From Chloranthus sessilifolius (Eukaryota > Streptophyta > Magnoliopsida > Chloranthales > Chloranthaceae), in the NCBI GenBank assembly GCA_021018995.1, contig CM037587.1, positions 18,291,366 to 18,355,365 of the forward strand: DNA of 64,000 nt, given 5' to 3'. The notes under the pieces are model-generated. The model saw only the letters and a list, made by a program, of their open reading frames with translations. It did not search any database and had not been told where the DNA came from. Positions 56,040 through 64,000 of the stretch are shown here, piece after piece. A program made the translations under genes and the position numbers. The first letter of the stretch is position 1. Each line of letters starts with the position of its first letter.

Positions 56040-56420
56040 TTTGAAATTAATTTCAATTTTTATTAAGAGAACATGCCTTTGAACTCAGTTTCAGTTTTGA
56101 TAAGAAAATGCCTTTGAACTCCATTTTAGTTTTATAAGAAAATGCCTTTGAACTCAGTTTCAGTTTTGATAAGAAAATGCCTTTGAACTCCATTTCAGTT
56201 TTATAAGAAAGTTCCTTTGAACTCAGTTTCAGTTTTGATAAGAAAATGCCTTTGAACTCAGTTTCAGTTTTCATAAGAAAATGCCTTTGAACTCAGTTTT
56301 CTTTATTCTATTTTTTTTTAGCCTTTGAACTCAGTTTTCTTTGTTCTATTTTTTTTTAGCCTTTAAACTCAGTTTCAGTTTTGATAAGAAATGCCTTTGA
56401 AATTAGTTTTAGTTTTGATA
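56040..56420. repeat. 33-36 bp tandem repeat in LTR4
   Basis: GCCTTTGAACTCAGTTTCAG recurs at about 56075, 56110, 56143, 56179, 56248, 56283, 56321, 56359 and 56392, followed by TTTTGATAAGAAAAT, a fourth distinct block. Lys/Ser-rich antisense frames here are artefacts. Confidence 0.9.
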
Positions 56421-56930
56421 AGACAATGTTTTGATCTTGTCTTTGAATCTATGCATGTGATGAGATGTATATTGGTATTAGTTTTCTCCACTGGGCTCAG
56501 ATGTTATCTCACCCCGACTATACGTCATAGGTGTGGGTTTGAGGAAGGCCCAAACTACATACTTGAAGAAAAAGAGCTTCCGCATAAGGATTTGTACTTT
56601 TTTTAAAGATCGTAGATTCAGTGCATTGTGGACCTTGGTAAGTTCTGGCTTTGTACGTTCGTTCTATTATTCATGCATGGTACACTACTATTGGTGATGG
56701 TTGGTCATTACTAGTGTTTAATTTGCTCTATACATATTAGTTATTAGAACTGGAGATTTTTATTCATGATATATATAACTTCACTTTGATTTCCGTATGC
56801 ATATGGATGTGCCATGTATTCTGTATCAGATTGTGATCTACGATCTGGCAGTCAAGGTTTTCCCATTGGGTGTAAGTTGAAAAAAAAAATGTCTGAAAAT
56901 TTGTGTTGGGAAAATCCGGGCTATCATAGT

Positions 56931-56942
56931 TGGTATCAGAGC
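56931..56942 (+). other. Primer-binding site for initiator tRNA-Met
   Basis: TGGTATCAGAGC two bases after the LTR4 end, mirroring the site at 7014-7025. Confidence 0.93.
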
Positions 56943-57166
56943 TTAAGTATTAGGTATTATTAGGACTCGAATGTGATGGCATTAGAGTCTGTTAAAACTT
57001 AGGAGGGATTCACAATCCCTATTCTAAAATTTTCTAGAGATTCAGGGCCATGTCTCTGAAGGACATTAGGTTCTGTCAGGACATAGGCTATGAAGTTGTA
57101 AAAGTTTTTTTTGAATATAATAACCAACTATTAATTGAAATATGTGTTTCAATGCAACAGATTGTG

Positions 57167-58350
57167 ATGTATCCGAGAAGTAGAGGATGACCGAGAGGCG
57201 GTCGCGATAGAAATTTGAGTGGGGATGAGAACCATGCGGGTTTTAGTGGAGATCAGAGACACCCGCATGATGATCAGAGGAATGAAGCGACAGATAGGAT
57301 GGCGTGGGCTATGAGGACCGAGGCCGCTTCCATGGCTCAATATACTCAACAAACTGCACTATTAGCTGAGCAGGCCGCAATACTGGCTTCCAATAACATG
57401 AACCATAAGCAACCACTATGACCACCTCCTCCAACACTATTACCCTCATCATTTGTGAATTTTAGGAGATTGAGACCTCCTAGTTTATATGGGCAGACGG
57501 ATCCGCTTGAAGTAGAAAAATGGTTAAATCAAATGGAGAAGCTCTTACAGAGACTACAGAGTACTGAGGATGAGAAGGTTGGTTGGGCTTCCTTCCAGCT
57601 TGAGGGTGATGTCGATTCGTGGTGGAACCCAGTATTGAGGAAGAGAGGGGTCGAAGATCCTCACACTACATGGACTTGGGCAAAATTTTTTAAGGTGTTC
57701 AATAAAGAATTTTCCCCAAGCAAGTGAGGAATCAGATGAAGAGAGATTTTGCTAATTTGGAAAAAGGAAGTATGACTGTACGGGAGTATGGTACTGAGTT
57801 TATGAGGTTATCAAGGTTCGCATCGGAACTAGTGGCCACTGAAGTGATGATGGCCAGTAAATTTGAAGAAGGCTTGAGGCCAAATGTACGAGATATGGTT
57901 TCAATGCTCGAGCTAGAGAGCTATGCCGAAGTGAATGGAAAAGCGATTGTTGCTGAGAGAGACATAGAAAACATGTGAAAGAGACGAGAGCAGCAAAATA
58001 AAAATAAGATAGCGGGTCAAAGAAGGTCACGTACTTATGAGCCGGTAGACAAGAGGCCAAATTTGTTGATGCTGACACAACCTCAACCTACTCAAATTGC
58101 CTACTCAAGACCACCCATGTCCATGCATGGAGTGCCCCTACGCCTTACAAGTCCCACGATCGCTGGGGCATCGAGCGTACCGTAAATTTCCCATACTTCC
58201 TCATCAACATTGATTGAGTCATGCTCACGATATGCAGGGCAACACACGACAGGGGAATGTTGGTGGGACACAGGCGCTTGTTTCAAGAACAGGACATCGG
58301 ATAAAGGAATGCCCTAAAGCAAACCAGGAGAACACAACATAGGCATCTAC
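57167..58350 (+). pseudogene. gag of plus-strand Tekay-type element
   Basis: ATG 57167 (MYPRSRG), then TGA where gag A has Arg (GRPRGG), consistent with CGA to TGA, and PRGGRDRNLSG. Then AWAMRTEAASMAQYTQQTAL, FRRLRPPSLYGQTDPLEVEK, WTWAKFFKVFNKEFSPSK, a TGA, MRNQMKRDFANLEKGSMTVR and EYGTEFMRLSRFASELV, and AERDIENM before another TGA. It is clearly homologous to gag A. The C-terminal part to 58350 is frameshifted with only scraps of the zinc knuckle region, and no pol follows. Confidence 0.88.
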
Positions 58351-58789
58351 TCAAGGGTCATGATAGATAACTTCTGATCTAAACCTGGTCGTGGTGAAGT
58401 ACCTTGACCAATATATTACAACTTTTTGTGATTATGACACACCCTAGCTCTGTTATGTGGTTATATTATGTTTTAGATGGTGGCTCTTCTTAATGGTTGA
58501 GCTTTTTAAATAATTTTTGAAAAGAATTTGACATGATTTTGGGAGCTTTAGAACAATGGACGGTTATTTTGGGGTGTAATTGATTGTAAATTCTCTGTAC
58601 CTTGAAGGTTTACTCATAATGAATGATGGCATGGTTGCCATGCCTTGGTTTTTATATCATTTTGGGTGGTAGAGGATTTTGTATAGATTTAATGGTGGAT
58701 ATATGTTGTCGCTCCAAGTGTGCCAAAAATGTGTGCAAAAAATTAAAGAATTAAAGAATGCTAAATTATATGGATGTTAACTTATGAAA
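58351..58789. other. Unassigned AT-rich interval
   Basis: I see no ORF, LTR end or repeat that can be supported. It joins the truncated gag to the next LTR. Confidence 0.5.
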
Positions 58790-60553
58790 GGGATATCAGC
58801 ACATTGGGGCTAACACTGGCCTGCAAGATCAGGGCCAATTGTAGCAAGTTTTAAAAGTAAGTATTTCAAGATCGTCCACAGAGAAGTTTGTCTAAAATGA
58901 GAGATAAACCTCTAGATCTGTGCTACCAGATCTGGCTCTATAATTATCTAAAATAAAGAATAGATAAAAGAGAGTGTTGGGTTTTGTCACGTTTAACTAA
59001 AAGCAAATAAAGAAAAGAACTAACTACGTGATCCAGATCCGAGTTGTGGAGGTGTTTAAAATAAGACAAATGCAGAAATAATAGCTTCATGTATTTTAGC
59101 CTTTGAATTTTAATGGAGAATCGTAGTTCAGCAGGCGATTCAATCTTCATCGGCTACCGGCCTGATGTAAGAAATAAATCGAATTAAGGAATAGGTTTAG
59201 ACTTATGGGTGATTTGTCACGGATCATCGACTAAATGTAGCCTATTCTTTATTTGAACATGAACATCCTTTGTAAATCTTTGCTTGAATTAGGTTACCAA
59301 TGCTAATTACGCAGGATGATGAATTAAGGGAAGTTGGATGCGGATGAGTGAATCTAAAGAAGTCTAATGCACTAAGGTGAACATTGAACCCTCGACATGA
59401 CTCCAATGGAGAAGACACAAATTCTGACAACCTTTTAAAATCCAACGTTACAATTACGAACGGCTTCTTAGAGCCCTCGGACTTCTGATCTGAGCTTCTC
59501 GAAGAGCCCTCAGTTCTGATCTTGAATCCGAACTTGGAAGTACAAATCACTGCAATGGCTCTCAAAGGTAAAATACAAGAAGGGATTACGAGAATCGGAT
59601 GAGCTTTTCGGCCGGAATGAAGCAGAGATGAAAACTCTAAAATGGATACCCAAATTGTGGGCAAATGGTTCGATACATTTATAGTTTTCCTAACCACTCG
59701 AGATGTGTATCAACCAATCAATTGGATAGATCTGTATCAACCAATAGGAGTCGAGCACCGTGGATCCAGATCTGCTGTCGCCAATCGTAAAATGCTTGAT
59801 CGTTCACCAATCGAAACAGAGGCATCAATTACATTATGTAATTCAAAATCTGTTTGAGCTTCTAGAAGTTCCCGCCAAGTAATTTCATCTTTGGGTGTTC
59901 ACATGGGGTGGAATATGCCTTTGGTTCGTGCTCGAATCTTCGGAATGTCCTTGGGTTTTAAAGCGCATTGGCGGCGTGCAAAGTTTCTGAAATACCCTTG
60001 GACGGTATGCAAATCCCGAATGCCATTTCGCATAGTTTAAGGGCTTTTTGCAAAGTAGTTTGGCTCGAATCTCTCTTCAAAGCATTTTGGCTCAGAATCT
60101 CTTTTCGCAAAGCATTTTGAGGAGATCTTTTAGGGACTTTGGCTTCGTGGAGATCTTTTAAAGGACTTCTCTTCTTTTCATAAAGCATTTTGGCTTCAAG
60201 AGGTCTTTTTCGCAAGGACTTCTCTTCTTTTCGCAAAGTTCAAAGTTCTTTGCGAATAGTAGATGTTCTTCTTGAATTGAACTTTTAGCTTCCATTCTTC
60301 TTTGCGAATGGATCCTTCTTCTTCTTCGGTCTTTTCTTGCTCTTTTAGGACCTTTTTAGCCATTCCGAGGCTATTTCTTCACTCCTCTTTGAGTTTGACA
60401 TGCGTTGTCGACTTTTTGATCATTTTAGGATGGTTTTGATTTGGACTGTCTTTTGGTTAGTCGCAATATGAACACTAAAGCACTTATTTAGTCCTCTCAA
60501 GGGTCTTTCAAGGCTCATGTTTAGGGTAAAAATGGTATTTTCACTACTTATCA
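58790..60553 (-). mobile_element. 3' LTR of a minus-strand Athila-like element (LTR M), lower end approximate
   Basis: On the minus strand it starts TGATAAGTAGTGAAAATACC at 60553, right after a purine tract, and near its end shows TCTCTGTGGACGATCTTGAA and TGCTACAATTGGCCCTGATC, the pattern also seen at the end of the LTR at 10078. It shares its start with LTR L. It contains array M. The frame at 59242-59697 has no recognisable domain. Confidence 0.7.
59960..60320. repeat. Array M of TTCGCAAAG / CTTTGCGAA motifs
   Basis: TTCGCAAAGCATTTTG and variants occur at about 60049, 60079, 60103, 60178, 60208 and 60229; the opposite orientation (CTTTGCGAAT) occurs at 60251 and 60301. As in array L the orientation changes along the array and spacing is irregular. 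LTR M and LTR L share their start sequence but not the motif. Confidence 0.75.
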
Positions 60554-60570
60554 CACCCCAAACCTAAGCT
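60554..60570 (-). other. Polypurine tract of the Athila-like element
   Basis: Minus-strand AAGCTTAGGTTTGGGGTG directly precedes the LTR start TGATAAGT at 60553. The further GTTTCTTTGCTCGTGGACTAG upstream is a phrase commonly seen before such LTRs. Confidence 0.78.
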
Positions 60571-63358
60571 TTGCTAGTCCACGAGCAAAGAAACATAAAA
60601 ACAAAGTAAAGAGCCACTTTTGTAGGAAGCACGGTGCATTTAGCATATGCAACAAGCCTTTTAAACCCCTAGGTGATCCCTAGAGGAGGAGTGAAGTCTC
60701 CGAGGGTTTTCAAAGTGAAGGTACCCACAAACTTCTCCATGAAAGCAGTTAACATCAGTGCAATATTATCAAATGAGCAATCAAGGAGCTGGTTAGTTAC
60801 TCTTGAATCAATGATGAAGAAAATTTGATTATTGTTCAGGAATTTAAACATTTATAAACCTCATGAATGTTTCAATATTTCCAATCTGTGAACGATCATA
60901 GAAAATCATACAAATGTGCCGTGATAGCTCATCCTATGGATAAAAATTAGGTTATAAGTCATACTTAAGGTGCTCAAGTTCCAACCCAAACACTCACGGG
61001 GTATACTCTCAGTGTTTTTGTTGAGGGGTTCATTTTCACTCAAGCACAAGAGCAGTTACATCTCCCAACTGGATCTGTAAGCAGGAGCATAGGCATGATG
61101 CTTAGGCAATGGCACCATTGACATCTCCTCACCATAGATTGGGTCACTTCTCATCTCCACATGACAGCTCACTCAACTTTGGATCACAAGGGCTTTTAAT
61201 CTAGGTTTGTTTGTATGGCTTATGGAGTGAAGTTTCAAGGAAAGGCAATTTGAAGAGGTTTGAATTTGAGAACTCGGGAAGTGGAGATGGTTCATGACTC
61301 CACCTTTTGAGTTTAGCTTCTTTCTTCTTCTTTTCGAGATTCTCACATTCACGGTGATCAGTTCTTTCTTTGATCTTGCATTTTTCAACATAAGGTCCCT
61401 TTTTGCCTTTTTGCTTGCAACTTTTCACATTGTTTGTCTCTTCTTTTCTCGATCCACCATATTGCACTGTTTTTGAGGTATTTTCTCTTCATTTTCTTGA
61501 TGTTGCCCAAATGGTCCATCTTGTTCTTTCTCCTTTACCTCGAATTCTCGAGTGAGGAAGGCTGAATTAGGTTCCATAGGTTCAAGTACTTTTGAGTATT
61601 TTGATGAAGAATTGTAGGATTCTTCAAATGGGGTACAAACGAGGCAGATTTTTCTTGGTTGGTTCATAGGTTCAAGTTGTCTAAAGAAGGCCTTGATCTT
61701 TTCCTCGGTTTCATGAGTCTTGTTACTTGTTTTAATTTGGAGTTTCCTAACTTCTAGTGGATCTAATGCCTCACCAATCCTTTGAATCAGAAAAAAATTG
61801 CCTCGATCACTCTTCAACAGAGATGGAAAATATATGGGCTCAATTCTCACTGGTTATGGTTTTTCCTTGAGCTTTTAAGTATATCTTTACCTTTTCTCTT
61901 CCTTTTGACTTACTACGTCTTGATACGATTATGTTTTTATGGTGTAATCATCATGGAAATGTAGAATATCGCAAGGTTTAGAATGTCTAAATTTGGCAAA
62001 GGAATTTTTAATTTTCTGGTTGTCATGATTCTTAAGTAAATTAATACATTTCCTAATTACTTAGGTGATTCTGCTGCCCTTATGTTAACTATTCCTAAGC
62101 GGGACTTATGCCACACCCCAAACCTATGGGGAGCAGTGTCCTCACGGTTCAAAGGTGGTGGACAATTATTAGGGGAAGACAACAGAAACAACAATAATGC
62201 AGACGATAAGCACATCGAAATTTGGATAGAAAATAAAAGGAAAAGAGGGAAAGGGAGTAGGGGAGGGTTGTAAGTTTTTAAATAGGGGAGAACAAAAGCA
62301 ATCAATAGGCACAACTTATAACAAAAAAATTGCAATAGAATAAAAGCGAAAATAAGAAAATAAGAAAGAGACAATTGATGGAATTGGGCTTATGGTAGAA
62401 GTGGTGATTCTCCTACTTCCTCATTCTTCTTAACATGGCGACTTGTGGTCCAGCTTTCTTGCCAAAGTTGTGAGGAGTGAGTACCTCAAAGGGCTCTTCC
62501 TATCAATGTCAAACTTGGCTCTTAAGAGGGTCATAATGAGTCTTCCAAAGGGAGGCCAAATCTTACATTCCTTTTTACCTTAGCACTCACATCGACCATT
62601 GCTTTCGGGATCGGCATGGGGCATTGAAGAATTGCCCTTAGAGAAGTGAAAGAGGGCTTCTAAGATGGGGTTCGCCTCTCTTGGGTGTGCCCAAGTAACA
62701 TAAAAACTCTCGAGTATGGAATCCATCAAGAGATATTGGGCAGATCTCTTCTCACTATTGATTGCAGAACCCACCATGCCCTGTGTCAAATGGGCACCAT
62801 ATCTCTGAAAGAGGCAACTTCAGAGCGATCAAGGGTCCATCAGATTGAATTGAAAAGGTATCCCTAGGGCATGTCCAATGTCCTCGTGATCCTGATTAAG
62901 TCACGGTTGTCTATAAAATAACTAGGGTTGGCACATCAAGATGTTCCTCTGTGACCGGTGGTGAGGTTACGATACCACACTTTGTCATCCTTGGGTAAAT
63001 TTTCTCGTGTAATGGAGTGAGGATGGTGTTGAGGAAGCCTCCCCGAGATATCTTAAAGATAGCACTAATCAGTTTGGAGGAGAAAAGTTTCATCCACCAA
63101 TAGCTCGTATGAGCTTCGGGCATCAATGAATGGGTTAGGCAAAACCAAAGGAATGGGTAATGGGGACGCTGGACTGGGCTCGAGGCAGCAGGGTGGGCTC
63201 CTCATGGCGTTTTTTTTTCTTTTCAACCCTATCTGCTTTGTCCATTGAAAGTTTTCTCTTGAGACTTCTTGGCTTTGCCTTTGGCTTTGGGGTGTTTTGG
63301 TGTCTTCTTGGTGAAGATTTAGGGAACATGGCGCAAGAGATTTCTGGTTTTCCCATAT
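60571..63358 (-). pseudogene. Unrecognised ORF remnants of the Athila-like element
   Basis: Minus-strand pieces lie between a protease fragment and the PPT. One (63356-63138) starts MGKPEISCAMFPKSSPRRHQ and has the basic clusters KPKAKPRSLKRKL and EKKKKRHEE, suggestive of nuclear localisation. It runs on through stops to FSKGNSSMPHADPESNGRCE (62580). Another (61850-61425) is charged and reads MRIEPIYFPSLLKSDRGNFF and ETEEKIKAFFRQLEPMN. I do not recognise a family with confidence. RT, RNase H and integrase are absent here, so the element is either non-autonomous or rearranged. Confidence 0.4.
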
Positions 63359-63379
63359 TTAAAATGGCCTCAAATGTAG

Positions 63380-64000
63380 CTTAAGTACCAAAGAATCACA
63401 GAAAGAATAAGAGTAGAAGCGATTCGCGATCTGAGGGTTTCCTCTGTGTGAGTTTCTTTGCTCTGAAAAGATCGCTTGTTGTGATCTACACCTTTGATTT
63501 CGACAAGAGAAAAGGCGCAGAGGATTAGAATAGATGGTGGAGTCTTTACCTTGCGAAATGTTTGTAAAGACTCCTCCACCACTCATCAATGATGTCAACA
63601 TGGAAACATTCCTCAGAGAATTGAGGTTGAGTATGACATTATACACATTCAATTTAACTTTCATATTTCCAAAAGACACCATGATGCGGACACTGCATTG
63701 AATGCATGCATTAGTAGCTGTGCAGAATGGTCTTCCCATAATGACAGGGATGGCGTGGTACTTTTGGTTGGTTCCATGTCCAACACCAAAAAGTCGCCAG
63801 GTAGAAAACTTGTCTACTCCTACCAAAACATCTTCAATCAACCCCATAGGTTTCCTTCGGATCTGTCATTTGTAACACCACTTGAGTGGGTTTCAATTCT
63901 CCCAAACCTAGCTTCTCATAAGCAGAGCGTTGACACTAGCACCCAGATCTAACAAGGCTTTCTCAATGGTGTGCTCCCCAATGATGGGGATTGTGGGGAT
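63380..64000 (-). pseudogene. Athila-type protease fragment
   Basis: Minus strand from the window edge: IPTIPIIGEHTIEKALLDLG, with the active site in LLDLGASVNALL (Athila-type proteases have LxDLGASVNLMP-like sequence). A frameshift follows, then KPMGLIEDVLVGVDKF, AIPVIMGRPFCTATNACIQC and VSFGNMKVKLNVYN, the typical continuation of Athila gag-pro. It supports an Athila-like origin for the surrounding sequence. It continues beyond the window. Confidence 0.82.

Larger units (their letters stand above)
54830..56928 (+). mobile_element. 5' LTR of a plus-strand Tekay-type element (LTR4), start lost
   Basis: The right end CCGGGCTATCATA followed by GT and the primer site is nearly identical to the LTR1 end on the minus strand (CCGAGCTATCATA). 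GGTAGGGAAAGTTCTATACA near 54896 matches GGTAGGGAAAATTC in LTR1, about 1 kb into that LTR, so the first kilobase (with the palindrome region) is missing here. It is packed with tandem repeats in four blocks and shows no gene. Confidence 0.72.

Noticed and set aside
56053..56274. Minus-strand Lys/Ser-rich repeat ORF
   Set aside because: It is a translation of the 33-36 bp tandem repeat inside LTR4, with no start context or homology.
7014..56942. TGGTATCAGAGC matches as tRNA-Met genes
   Set aside because: Only the 12-nt primer site is present and always next to an LTR end; no tRNA cloverleaf surrounds it.
59242..59697. 151-codon minus-strand ORF as a gene
   Set aside because: It lies inside LTR M, lacks recognisable motifs and has no homologue elsewhere in the window; most likely chance.
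1..64000. A host gene or disease-resistance cluster
   Set aside because: Every long frame that I could identify is retroelement-derived; no kinase, NBS-LRR, P450 or similar domain was seen on either strand.

Overview
The window is repeat-dense plant nuclear DNA built almost entirely from decayed LTR retrotransposons. I see no convincing host gene, rRNA, tRNA or CRISPR array. Plant origin follows from the Ty3/gypsy lineages present: chromodomain Tekay-like, Tat/Ogre-like with a second RNase H, and Athila-like. Initiator-tRNA-Met primer sites (TGGTATCAGAGC), a TRIM element, and plant-restricted extra genes (plant mobile domain, DUF7745-like) agree with this. The species cannot be named from sequence alone. 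Nearly all ORFs carry stops, frameshifts or CGA-to-TGA changes, so these are old copies.

Layout. 1-9394: minus-strand Tekay-like chromovirus (element A): LTR 9394-7028, PBS, gag, PR, RT, RH, INT plus chromodomain to 2117, then an extra sense ORF at 1366-1. 9395-16565: plus-strand Athila-like non-autonomous element, interrupted at 12919-16011 by a composite insertion (three TRIM LTRs in tandem plus a 2.4-kb Tekay-type LTR) bounded by the 5-bp repeat TAACA. 16566-20690: an inverted Tat LTR joined to a plus-strand Tat gag (element Z). 20690-39990: an approximately 19-kb minus-strand Tat/Ogre-like element X, with gag, PR, G-patch, putative intron, RT, RH, second RH and INT, two antisense genes (PMD and DUF7745-like, on the plus strand), 3' UTR and a truncated 3' LTR. 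40140-40983: a minus LTR of a third family. 40984-46102: the 3' half of a second Tat element Y (plus), with antisense PMD, 3' UTR and LTR. 46103-52320: element W, a Tat-like gag-PR remnant without RT. 52323-54819: solo Tekay-type LTR with TSD TTTCT. 54830-58340: plus Tekay-type LTR, PBS and gag. 58790-64000: minus Athila-like element (LTR, PPT, unrecognised ORFs, protease fragment).

The most interesting pattern is a set of short palindromic motifs in small clusters. The motif agrees within one element but differs between elements at equivalent positions. In Tat element X, GCGTATATAATATATACGC-type palindromes lie in the 3' LTR U3, upstream of gag, upstream of the antisense PMD gene and upstream of the antisense DUF7745-like gene. 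In elements Y and Z the same kinds of site carry GTGCAACTAATAGTTGCGC-type palindromes. In the Tekay-type LTRs the core is TCGACCGGTCGA, TCGATTAATCGA or TCGCTCGAGCGA; element A uses the first both in its LTR and in front of its extra ORF. A third LTR family carries CGATAGG or CGCAAAG arrays. This looks like an element-specific operator or identity tag that is swapped as a set. That interpretation is inference; the positions and motifs are read directly.
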